Part shown: in pieces, positions 31,984 to 64,000 of the stretch | Numbering within the stretch: position 1 is the stretch's first letter | Layout: every line of letters starts with the position of its first letter | From: Odontesthes bonariensis | Lineage: Eukaryota > Chordata > Actinopteri > Atheriniformes > Atherinopsidae | NCBI RefSeq assembly: GCF_027942865.1 | Contig: NC_134525.1 | Location: 2,886,994-2,950,993, forward strand | Length of the DNA: 64,000 nucleotides | Reading direction: 5' to 3' | Translations under genes and position numbers: made by a program | Notes under the pieces: model-generated | What the model was told of the DNA's origin: nothing | The model's database searches: none | The model's input: the letters and a program-made list of their open reading frames with translations, nothing else

Positions 31984-34900
31984 CCTTTATGGCGTCCTGA
32001 CGGCACCAACCTCCCACAGACGCTCACATGTCACGCCCATGGGAGGTTTTAGTTTGGTGTTTTATGTCTTAATCATGTCTTAGTTTTTAAGTCCAAGTTT
32101 AGACCAGGAGAAACTCATCCATGCACTCATCTCCAGTAGACTCCATCACTGTAACGCTCTTTAAACTGGACTTCCCAAAAAGAGCATTAAACATCTGCAG
32201 CTCATCCAGAACGCTGCTGCTGGAGTTTTAACCCGGACTAAGAGATCTGAACACATCACAGCAGCTTTAAAGTCTTTACTCTGGCTTCCAGTCCGTCACA
32301 GAATAGATTTTAAAAGCCTGCTGATGGTTTCCAATCTGTGATCTGTTCAGAGAATATAAAGCCAGCAGAGCTCTTAGATCCAAGGACTCAGGTCAGCTGG
32401 TCCAGTCCAGAGTCCAGACTAAACATGGAGAAGCAGCATTTAGCTGTTATGCTGCAAACAAGTGGAACAAACTGCCAGTGGAGATTAAACTTTCACCAAA
32501 TGGAGACATTTTTAAATCCAGGTTAAAAACATTTCTGTTCTCATGTGTCTATGCATGAAATCTGCACGCTATCTTTGAACTTATCTGGACTGTTGCTTGT
32601 TTTTAAATTAATTTAAATGATTTTATTTGTTTCTCTTTATATTCTTTTATGTATTTTTAATGCTTCTTCCACTCCCTGCTGCAATGCTTTTATTTTATGT
32701 GAAGCACTTTGAATTGTTTGTACATGAAATGTGCTATATAAATAAATTTGATTTGATTTGACGATTTGATTTGATTTAGTTTTTAGTTTAGCCATGTTTT
32801 CCCCGTAGTTTCTGTTGCTTTGCCATCACCTTAGTCATGTATTTTTATTATTAGTTAGTAGTAGTAGTAGTAGTAGTATTTTTACTAGAATTGGTATTAT
32901 TATTGTTGTTGTTAATACAATCATTGTAAATATTTTTTTTAAATTTGAGCTACTTGACTAATTTGAATTTCCCCCACTGGGGGATGAATAAAGTATCGTT
33001 TTGCATGAAAGTCAGACCTCGCATCGCTTGGCTGGTGTTTGCTGCTCGGTCTGCACAGCAGGCAGTGATATCAAGGGAGGCAAAAATAGCGCCAAGCGAT
33101 GCGAGGTCTGACTTTTTCATGCAAAACGATTTTGTGATGCAAATGTATTACTCTTTTGAACGCATATTGTTCTGAGAAGCAAAACGCTTTATTTTTTAAA
33201 CCCCAGCCAACTAGCCGGACTACCTTCATCAGCACCAAAACGAGGCTGGAACTCTGCTCACAGGACGCAGCAGGGGGTAAGAAGATGTTCAGAAATGATG
33301 CTGCTGATATGGGATGTTACACAGCTTCATGTCTAAAGAGGCGAACTGTCCCTTTAAGTATGTATCCATGCTATGTCAAGTCTTTTGTTTTTGTTTTGTC
33401 GCAATTATTATTCAAGTACTTATTCCACAGTTTAAGTTTTCTGATATCCGGCTCAGCCGCGTCTTTTGTTTGAACTTTGTTTCTCGTGAATAAATCCAAG
33501 TTGTGCCTTTTTACATCTGAGTCCGCATCCGTGTCCCCCCACCCCCACCCCCACCTGACATTACAGATGTTTGGGGGTAACTAATCCACGTCTTTATTTC
33601 CAACTGTCCTGCTTCTCCGTGTCCCTGATTAAGACCGATCCCAGCGTCCTGGCAGTGACTCATAGTAACACATTAAAACAAGCCGTTCACCTCTGCACAG
33701 CTGCCAAGAAACAGCTGGATTCAGGCAGCTTATTGGGTCTAAAGGTTTTAATCTGATCGGTAACATATCAACAAGCCGTTCACCTCTGCACAGCCTGAAC
33801 AATCCTTCTGACTGAAGCCACGGCTCCAAAGTCCAAACAGAGTGTTCTTCTTTGTGTGTTAGAGGTTCCTCCGTGTGCACGAGTGAAAAACTCAGTTCAC
33901 CAACTGAACTACTAACCAGAAAAGCTGCAAAGCATTCAGATTTAACTAACTAAGCTGTAGCCTTTAAGCATACTTCCACTTTACAGCCCAAGCAGCTTAC
34001 CAGCTGCCTCATTTCCAACCAGTTAGACGCGCCAGCAAAACTACCCCGAACACAAAGCCGGTGAGATAAATAACTAATTACTATCACAACCAGCTCTCTA
34101 ACTAACCAGCAGCAGCCAGGAAACAACTAGTCTTATTTGTTACTATGAAACGACCGAATATTTACAGCTAAAGAACAAAGACAACTTAAATGGCTAATTG
34201 ACCCACCTGGGAACTAAATACTGCCACAAAGATTTATCACTCCTCAGAGACTAGTTAAACTGGTTACATAAGTAACTAGCACGTCTGCTCACAGAAAAAG
34301 ACGCATTTTGAGTTATTAAACCAACTAAATGGACTTAGCACCAATTCAAGACAATTCAAGGAAAACAATAGAGCGTGGACGAGGCGAAGGTGGGGAGAAA
34401 AACTTGCTTATAACAGAACCAGGAAGGGCGGCCATCGGCCTCCATCCAGCCCCGGAACACAGAAACGAGCCCCTTTGTTGGCCCGTTTCTAAAAGTAAGC
34501 AGCTCATAATAGATGAAATGCTCTCAGTGGGGACCAGAGGTGGGTAGTAACGAGTTACATTTACTTGAGTAAGTTTTTTGAAAACATTATACTTCCAGGA
34601 GTAGTTTTAAATCTCTATACTTTTTACTTTTCCTTGAGTAGATGTGTGCAGCAGAAACTGTCCTCTTACTCCGCTACATTAGGCTACAATGAGCAGGTTA
34701 CTTCTCTTCTTTATTCTGACAGAGAGAGAGACTTCCGCCAAAGGCTCTACCACCTGACTGTGTTCCACCAATCAGACGCAGCCGTGCAGTCTGGTCACGT
34801 GACCGTACTCAATCTCAGCGGCGGGACGGGTTAGCTTTAGCATTAGCAGTCGTAGCAAACAAACAAAGAAACAGATGAAAGATGTCAGAACCAACGGTGG

Positions 34901-36475
34901 GAAATGAAGACGCAGACGAGGCCTCATACTGAAAGCATGTTTACCTTACAAAGAGTGAGAAACAGCAGCTACATTATGTGTCTTCTGCGTCAACCAAAAC
35001 AAACGCACATTTCAGCAGAAACTCAACATCTAACTTGAGGAAACATGTAGCGCTAAGTTTCCTAAACTCGTTTTTCCCCCCATGGATAGGTGAATGTTTG
35101 TTTTTTAGGTTACATATGGGTTACATATGTTTTAAACATTTCCTAAGTCTCTTTTATTCTTTATTGAAGTTCTTGAATTTACCTGGATTATTTTAATTTA
35201 AGCTATTTTGTAATTAATTAATTCATTTTAATTTATTTTATCAATTGGATGAACTCTAATTGGCCTAAAGATGATTATTTAGTATTTTTGTCTGTCTGAT
35301 TGAATGCTTGTGTTAACAAATAAATCAGACGTTACTCAACAGTTACTCAGTACTCGAGTAGTTTTTTCACCTCTTACTCAAGTAATTATCTGGATGACTA
35401 CTTTTTACTTTTACTGGAGTCATATTATTCTAAAGTAACGGTACTTTTGGCTGCTGTACCCACCTCTGGTGCGTTTATGTTCTGCAGTTATATGCCCGGG
35501 CTTTTATGACTTATTACACTGATATTAAACGTGTTGCTTTATAACTACGTGTAGCATTTCGTTATGAGGAGATATTACAGACATTTCCTTTAATTAAAAA
35601 GGCATAAAGTGTCTCCTTTAAGCTACAGAGTCATTGTTGTGTTTGATTTGCTTAAATCAATGCCAGCAGTAAAAAAAAACAAAAACTGAGCCTTTTGAAG
35701 TTAGAGTAACGTCTGAATTTCCTGCCGTTTGTGGCTGTTTTCCCCTACATTTATTAACGGTTACGGGTGTTTTAATATTTTAATATCAGCATGTGTGAAC
35801 CCAGCGCTGTTCACAAATACCATTCAGTATAAATATCGTTTAGAAACAGTGCTTTTAAACCAAAGTTTGGTGATATTAGGACATCGGTTTGCAGGAAAAT
35901 GAGCCAAACTCTGTGATCTGTCCTCTGCAGAAACTCAGAAAAACATCCGAGGGACGTTTAAAGCCATGCAAATCCTCTTTGGTCTAACAGAGACCACACC
36001 TGCAGTGAATTTCCTCAGGTTGCATTTGCTCATTTTTACACCTGAAACACTTTTTACCTGATGTTTTAAGTTTCAGCAGGGGGCCCGGGCCCCGCAGACC
36101 TGAAATCTCCAGTGACGCCCCTGGTCTCAACTCAAACTGTGGATTTTCCTCCAGATTTTAAGCCCCAAAAAGGTTCACATTTAAAGCAGCGAACAACGCA
36201 AACACTTTCAGGATGTTTCCTACTGAATAAAACAGCTGTTTGGTTGTTTTTACCTGCTGGATTTCCCTGTTTTTTTGGCTGATTTCCTCTTTCAGGTTGC
36301 TGTAATAAATAAAGAAGCAGAAAAAAAAGCCCCTCACCTCCTCCAGAAACTTGGTGACATCGTAGACTTTGTTGTGGATGATGATCCAGGTAGATTTGAA
36401 GGAGTTCTGCTCCTCTATCTCTGACAGTCTGTAGTATTTCACTCCGGCGGGGCTCTGCTCCCCTTTTTCACCCAT
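25460..36475 (-). CDS. cyb5a: cyb5a, microsomal cytochrome b5 (complete)
   Basis: Five minus-strand exons: 36338-36475, 31755-31883, 29275-29304, 29118-29152 and 25460-25544. They total 417 nt, giving 138 residues. Cytochrome b5 is the small haem protein that passes electrons from NADH-cytochrome b5 reductase or P450 reductase to fatty-acid desaturases, P450s and other ER enzymes. Exon 2 holds both axial haem ligands, His47 in HPGG and His71 in VGHS. Exon 5 encodes the C-terminal anchor ([22 protein letters not shown], about 112-133) followed by the short lumenal TTERE tail, typical of the ER tail-anchored A form. Exon phases are 0, 0, 0, 2. Length is close to the mammalian 134. Introns 2 and 4 consist largely of microsatellites, and exon 2 has a very unusual acceptor tract. 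Identity is firm. Confidence 0.96.
25562..26030. repeat. (CTAA)n / CTGACTGATTGA repeat
   Basis: Pure CTAA tracts mixed with CTGA and ATTG variants, beginning 18 bp from cyb5a exon 5 inside intron 4. Bases 26031-26439 are non-repetitive intron with a few CTAAC motifs. Confidence 0.92.
26440..29000. repeat. 2.5-kb CTAACT-based satellite in cyb5a intron 4
   Basis: Degenerate 15-17-bp units such as CCAACTAACTATCTAACC and CCAACTAACTCTCTAA. Same family as 12376-13033, supporting duplication of this intron next to TRIM A. Confidence 0.93.
29069..29115. repeat. (GT)n directly after the cyb5a exon 4 donor
   Basis: On the cyb5a sense strand this is (CA)n beginning within the donor (GTGCACACAC). A CA-rich element next to a weak donor. 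Confidence 0.95.
29118..29152 (-). CDS. cyb5a: cyb5a exon 4
   Basis: 35 nt. Acceptor TTTTACAG, donor GTGCAC. Encodes [11 protein letters not shown] and the first two bases of the next Ser codon. This is the hinge between haem domain and membrane anchor; phase 0 in, phase 2 out. Confidence 0.92.
29275..29304 (-). CDS. cyb5a: cyb5a exon 3
   Basis: 30-nt in-frame exon, acceptor CTGCAG, donor GTGAGT. Encodes [10 protein letters not shown], corresponding to the segment after GEVHP in the b5 fold. A nearly identical orphan copy is at 13236-13265. Confidence 0.93.
29365..31740. repeat. 2.4-kb compound (CA)n array with TTTAAA, TTTGAA, GTTGAA and TATAA spacers
   Basis: CA runs of 6-40 bp separated by short AT-rich spacers fill cyb5a intron 2 almost completely. 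Higher-order repetition of about 115 bp occurs at 31180-31640. Minus-strand ORFs rich in Cys and Val in this interval are artefacts. Confidence 0.95.
31755..31883 (-). CDS. cyb5a: cyb5a exon 2 (haem-ligand exon)
   Basis: 129 nt, phase 0 on both sides. Begins [14 protein letters not shown] and continues [13 protein letters not shown] to GEVHP. Both haem-ligand histidines are encoded here. Donor GTCAGT; the acceptor GGCGGCAG is preceded on the sense strand by (TG)n rather than pyrimidines. Confidence 0.94.
31890..31981. repeat. (CA)n adjacent to the cyb5a exon 2 acceptor
   Basis: About 46 CA units with a single G. On the cyb5a sense strand it is a (TG)n tract ending 7 bases before the exon 2 acceptor AG cluster. 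Confidence 0.97.
32105..32770 (+). mobile_element. L2-like LINE 3' remnant
   Basis: Frame-broken translation includes [23 protein letters not shown] type reverse-transcriptase C-terminal features, then [19 protein letters not shown]-like text split by a frameshift. It ends in GTGCTATATAAATAAATTTG and a TTTGATTTGA tail. Sits in cyb5a intron 1. The same tail occurs in all three TRIM units. Confidence 0.75.
32997..33128. repeat. long inverted repeat (36/38-bp arms, about 58-bp loop)
   Basis: Left arm 32997-33032 and right arm 33091-33128 are reverse complements apart from two extra bases in the right arm; the core is GTCAGACCTCGCATCGCTTG. In cyb5a intron 1. Possibly a very small MITE; it would form a strong RNA hairpin if transcribed. 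Confidence 0.85.
33129..34534 (-). other. cyb5a intron 1, unassigned part
   Basis: No exon recognised. A short AAGCCGTTCACCTCTGCACA motif occurs twice (about 33680 and 33773). Otherwise no structure. Confidence 0.5.
34535..35468. mobile_element. hAT-like TIR element (CAGAGGTGGGTA ends)
   Basis: Left end CAGAGGTGGGTAGTAACGAG and right end (reverse complement) CAGAGGTGGGTACAGCAG. Subterminal TTACTTGAGTAA-type motifs occur at both ends. Flanking octamers do not match convincingly. No transposase. In cyb5a intron 1. Confidence 0.75.
36076..36125. repeat. short hAT-type end fragment
   Basis: GGGGGCCCGGGCCCCGCAGA followed by CCAGTGACGCCCCTG looks like a degraded terminal fragment of a CAGGGGCG-type hAT element. 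Too short to classify firmly. Confidence 0.4.
36338..36475 (-). CDS. cyb5a: cyb5a exon 1
   Basis: 138 nt, 46 codons. Starts [20 protein letters not shown], continues [18 protein letters not shown] and ends at donor GTGAGG in phase 0. The YYRLSEIEE and [12 protein letters not shown] blocks are diagnostic of cytochrome b5. Confidence 0.96.
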
Positions 36476-36690
36476 TTGTGTCGCTGGAGAGTCGGGCAGT
36501 GTGGCAGCAGCTCGGCCTGTGAGGGCTTATGTAATCCCAGGGAGTGCGTCCGGACCGTGACTCCGCACAAACTCCCCGACATTTAACCCAGAAACTGTCC
36601 CAAACGAGTTTCAGCGCTGTGAGCTCATCACTGGGACAGTTACCGGGACGACCGCGAGCTTCCGCTTTCCGCCTTCAAAATAAAACCCTA
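36476..36690 (-). promoter_or_regulatory. cyb5a: probable cyb5a 5' UTR/promoter
   Basis: GC-richer sequence upstream of the ATG with several CpGs (CGGACCG, CCGGGACGACCGCG, TTTCCGCC). No clear TATA box. Assignment by position and composition. Confidence 0.45.
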
Positions 36691-36719
36691 AAACAAGCTG
36701 CATAACATCAATATTATTG

Positions 36720-37150
36720 GTTCTATTTAGAACTAGAAAAAATTATGAAGATATTTTGATGGGTGCCAATCTACTGCCCGCCCTATCAACAAACCCTTTA
36801 GTTCAGTTGAAGTTGAGAGTCTCCTGTCACATAAAAACTTTGAATGAGGCCTCCAAAATAGGGCAGTTTTTGGCATTTTTGGCTCGTTAAGTGCTTTTCA
36901 ATCGATTTTCCCATTGAATTTGTGGTCTCTGCGAGGCCAAAAATTCATAACACATGTCTGCTGAAGACAGTTATGTCATTTTTTATCAAGGTCCTGTTTA
37001 AAATACAGCTTTTATGGCATTTTTAAAATGCATTTTGGGGCTCGTTAAGTGCTTTTCAATCGATTTTCCCATTGAATTTTTGGAAGAAGAAGCATTTTAC
37101 ATCTTTATCTCTAAATGTCTGTCATTACAACCCAAATAGCAGACACTTTT
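36720..37150. repeat. intergenic with a short direct repeat
   Basis: GGCTCGTTAAGTGCTTTTCA and the following 25 bases occur at about 36882 and again at about 37039, a partial tandem duplication about 157 bp apart. No gene. Confidence 0.6.
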
Positions 37151-38160
37151 GGATTCAATTCAATTCAATTCAGTTTATTTATATAGCGCTAAATACAACA
37201 AATGTCATCTCAAGGCACTTAAATAATAAAGTCCAATTCAAGCCAATTGGAATTCAATTCATTGTAATCAAAATTATTTTCAAACCTGAAAATAGGAAAT
37301 TTATTAGGAAAATTATCATTTTTAGTATAGGTTTTAGAAAATTATAGTATTATAGTTAGGAAAATTATTTCCTAACTATAAGCTTTATTAAAAAGGAAAG
37401 TTTTAAAGGGGAACTCCGGTATTTTCAACATTAAGCCTCTTTTCTGAGTCGTCTGCAATGTTTTAGAACCCCCCTCACCGCTTTTTTGATGTTTACTGCT
37501 GTCTCCGGTATTTGCCTAATTTTGATTCTTCTCAACCTGCTTCAGAACGGCAAGTCATGTGCATGTCTACAAAGGTCCGTAAAAGCACAATAAACGTCCG
37601 TTTTCAAAATCATCAACTCACCGGAGTGGTTACTGGTGTGCACTGGTAATCCATATCAAATTTCGTGGCGAAAAGTTGCTTCTGTCGTGTTTTATTTGGC
37701 AGCTCGTTCATGCTCGCACTATTTTCTTAGCGGTGGCGGAGTAATATCAACGAACATCCAGTACAAAATGTCAAATAAAACACGACAGAAGCAACTTTTC
37801 ACCACTTTTCATTCATATAGAGCCAATTCAAAAACAATTTAAAAGTGGAAAGGGTGTCTGCTTGCCGGACATTTACTGGCAGCTGGTTCCACAGAGAGGG
37901 GCCTGAAAAGTGTCCCAAAGAAAATGCATATTTGGTCCATTTGTGGGGGAGTTTAAGAGTCTTTTTAGACCAGATGTGAGCCATAAGAGGACTGCAGATG
38001 TGAGAAATTTTTGGGACAAAAATCCTTTGATATCTTTCAAATGATGCATCCTCAAACACAGGTCGAGAGTGATAGGAAGTAACAGCAGAAAGCCCTAATA
38101 AACTTTTGTGAATGTTTACTTTGTTTGAAGATACTGTCACAGAAGCGTGAGACCAGGGGC
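37151..38160 (-). mobile_element. LINE remnant interrupted by a second repeat
   Basis: A minus-strand ORF at 37799-38140 contains FSGPSLWNQLPVNVRQADTL, typical of the C-terminal end of fish LINE reverse transcriptases. Tail-like TTTATTTATATAGCGC sequence is at about 37175. The intervening 37404-37810 block is a separate repeat carrying an inverted pair at 37665-37701/37769-37805. Confidence 0.65.
37665..37805. repeat. 37-bp inverted repeat
   Basis: GTGGCGAAAAGTTGCTTCTG onward pairs with the reverse complement ending CAGAAGCAACTTTTCACCAC; arms are 37 bp with two mismatches and a 67-bp loop. Confidence 0.85.
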
Positions 38161-40150
38161 AAATTTCAACATGGAGCTCATAGGTTTTGATTTAATATCT
38201 TACAGATAATACATGCTTAACAGATGCAGGTTGAATGTTATGTGATTGTTTAGCACAGAAAACCTTCAATGAATGAAAAAAAAATTGATCTTTGGCCGAA
38301 AGTCATTCCCAAAACCACCCCATATAAAGTACGTGTATGGCAGATTTTTCAGTCTGTTTTTTAATTCAGCTGCAGCCAATTATTTGAATCCCATGGCCAA
38401 TTATTGAGCTTTTATTTAATTATTTTTATCTAATTATTATTATTATTTAATTATTGTCCTTTATAAAAAAGCATTATCAAATCAGCACCAGACAAATTTC
38501 TGGTTTTAAACTCTTTATTTTGTTCTGTTTTGGATCGTTTCATTCAGTAATCTAAGCTTCTTTTTTATTATTTTTTTTATTTTGAAGGAATATATCCCCA
38601 CTTCCGGTTAGGTCATATTTTTACGTGTTCGCTTCACAGAGCCTCAGAGAGGCTGGAATCGCCAATGATTCCGCCTTCACATGATCCTCGGGCTGCCATT
38701 GGCCGTAAGCTTCCTGCCTATAGCTGGGAGACTCTCTGATTGGCTCCCTTTCCCTGTCAATCATCGGCGAGGACGTTGAGGCGAGGACGAGGCTAAAGTT
38801 CACTGAAGTTCAACTTGTTTTCAAGGAAACCACCTTCTCACGCAAGGAGTGGATTATCTCACGCATCTCACGTAATGAGTGTTTTATGACCCAGTGGATG
38901 CATTTCAGCGGGCAGTCCGAGGTCCTGTTTTCATTTCAACTTCCTGTCGACTCCTACAACTTGTTGAAAGTTGACAGAAATGGGCTTTTAGGGCACAAAA
39001 ATGTTGTTTTTAACTGCCGCTTTTCTCCGGCGGGAAAACCGCTCTGCGTCAAAGATCGTCTATTTGGGCACTTTGTCACTCTCCGCGGCATAAAATAAGC
39101 ACTTACTGTGATTAGCATAATAAAGCAGGTTAATGATTACACATTAAGATAAAGGGATATCTAAATATATAGCTGCTTTTTCAAAGTCAGTTTTGCCCCA
39201 CACAGTATCCAGAAATCGAAAATACTTATTAATCAGGAGCATTTGGCTAAATTAGGAGGAGTGGGAGCTCCTCTCCCCTCCTCACCCATCTTTGGTAAGC
39301 GGGTCTGTTTTTGACATTTTAAAGTTTACTTTGAGAGCTAATCTATTTTCTTTTATAGATAATACATTTAATAACAAATAGATATCCAGTAGAACACAAA
39401 TATCAATCAAATATAATGCGAATGAGTTCAATATTTAGATACTAATATCAATTTAAAGAACTGTTTTAGCTAATTTTTGTCGTTAGCTAACAGTTTGGCT
39501 GCTGCTAGCTTATTGTTTGGTAACAAAAAGTTAGCTTTGGGGGTTTGAAGAGATTAAAACAGGTGAGTTCGACTGAATTAATCATTCATTTTGATTTTTA
39601 CCAACATTAATGCTTTTATTATTAGTGTGTAAGTTGTTAAATAGATTTGTGATGATGTTGAGAGCTTTTTTTTTAACCTGTTTTCACTGATTTTCGTGAT
39701 AATTGAGCAGGACAAATCAGGAAATTTATACCTGTAAAAACAATGTCACAAACTGATTTTTTTTAAAGCTAAGATATAACCTTCTGAAGCAGTTAATGTG
39801 GCTCTGAAACAGGCACAAGCTCACCTGCGATAAAAGGGTCTTTAGTGTTGTTTTTCTCAGGTTTATTGCCAAATATCACATATACAAAGGAAAAAAGTGA
39901 GCGTTTGATTTTCGAAATTTGTGTGCAACCGTCGTCTAAATGCTCAAATGTGGGCTCCACATGTTTCAGAAAGTTTTATTACATCAGCAAACTGAGCATT
40001 TATGACCCGATTCTGCCCTTTTTCAGTGTATCTCCATCAAAGTCAGTTCCCAGCTGAATTCATACACGGGAAACACAACATAAGTCGGGTTTCCGTTGCA
40101 GTTGTTGTGTCTGAAAATAAAAAAAGAAACTATATTCTGACATTTAAAAA
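38161..40150. other. intergenic between cyb5a and the C18orf63 homologue
   Basis: AT-rich, no coding exon recognised. 38600-38880 is CpG-richer (GGCGAGGACGTTGAGGCGAG), and in any transcript this would be upstream of the plus-strand gene. Promoter position not determined. Confidence 0.4.
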
Positions 40151-40233
40151 CTTGAGAAAAGGTGTTTGACTTCCTGAAACAGTTCTCTGCTGATGTTAGA
40201 GCAGGTTATTCTCTGTGTTCGGATGAGTTTAGG

Positions 40234-63626
<23,393 letters not shown>

Positions 63627-63793
63627 GTCAGGACACAGACTGAGCCTCCTTCCTCCTGCTTTTCCCTCCTCATCCTCCTGCTGACCACGTACGGTGGCCC
63701 TGAGGTTCAAAACACCCGAACAGCATGTCAGGAAACACCCAAACGGGAACAATGAAGCCTCAGTGCAGTCAGTGTAAAGTATGACATCTGTAA

Positions 63794-64000
63794 CCTGCTC
63801 TATCGCCATGGTAACAGATGCTGAACGCCTCGGGTTCAGATCCAAAGGGCTCCATCTTTTCTCAGAGATCGGTTCTGGCTCTCTTTAGCCTGCTCTATCA
63901 CCATGGTAACCGATGCTGAACGCCTCAGGTGCAGATGAACTTAAGCGACCGAAGGGTTCTGGCTCTCTTTAGCCCGCTCGATCAAACGGCGGCATTTCGG
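63794..64000. repeat. imperfect tandem repeat, about 85-95 bp unit
   Basis: CCTGCTCTATCGCCATGGTA at 63794 recurs at 63889 (one change) and a third unit starts at 63972 and runs off the window edge. GGTTCTGGCTCTCTTTAGCC ends each unit. Confidence 0.85.

Noticed and set aside
34527-35476. 8-bp target duplication for the CAGAGGTGGG element
   Set aside because: Flanking octamers GTGGGGAC and GTGCGTTT share too few bases to claim.
40162-40233. upstream extension of C18orf63 homologue exon 1 starting at GTG 40162
   Set aside because: Not an ATG; the ATG at 40234 gives the N-terminus that matches the family.

Overview
The window is teleost fish nuclear DNA, most likely from a percomorph. The evidence is small exons with GT-AG introns, vertebrate orthologues (riok3, cyb5a, the C18orf63 homologue), an intronless fish-type TRIM cluster, and a dense load of fish-style non-autonomous DNA transposons, LINE tails, a tRNA-derived SINE and very long microsatellites. 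There is no operon-like organisation, CRISPR array, rRNA gene or functional tRNA gene. Exon boundaries were derived by hand from reading frame, splice sites and remembered family similarity, and the coding phases add up through every gene model.

Layout. 1-7,100: 5' part of riok3 on the minus strand (exons 1-5, running off the left edge), with introns filled by nested transposons. 7,290-23,670: three related duplication units, each holding a minus-strand intronless TRIM gene (RING, B-boxes, coiled coil, PRY-SPRY) followed by a 14-bp minisatellite. TRIM A and B are intact; TRIM C is a doubly deleted pseudogene. An orphan copy of cyb5a exon 3 lies between A and B. 24,480-36,690: complete cyb5a on the minus strand, five exons giving a 138-residue tail-anchored cytochrome b5, with introns made largely of (CTAACT)n and (CA)n arrays. 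40,234 to beyond the right edge: the C18orf63 homologue (DUF4708 family) on the plus strand, twelve exons visible, head-to-head with cyb5a. As I recall the human map, CYB5A and C18orf63 are also divergent neighbours, so this pair looks like conserved synteny.

The genes do not form one pathway. riok3 is an atypical kinase of pre-40S ribosome maturation that has also been linked to innate antiviral signalling. The TRIM genes are probable E3 ubiquitin ligases of the fish immune expansion. cyb5a is an ER electron carrier. The C18orf63 homologue has no known function.

The most interesting signals are in the repeats and how they touch the genes: (i) the 3' splice site of cyb5a exon 2, which encodes both haem ligands, has an adenine-free (TG)n tract about 100 nt long instead of a polypyrimidine tract; (ii) a 3.8-kb heptamer satellite grew inside one copy of a TIR transposon whose unexpanded relative is elsewhere in the window; (iii) three TRIM units each carry a GCTGACAGC/CAGCTG minisatellite, probably inside the 3' UTR; (iv) several transposon insertions can be checked against an empty site preserved in a local paralogous copy.
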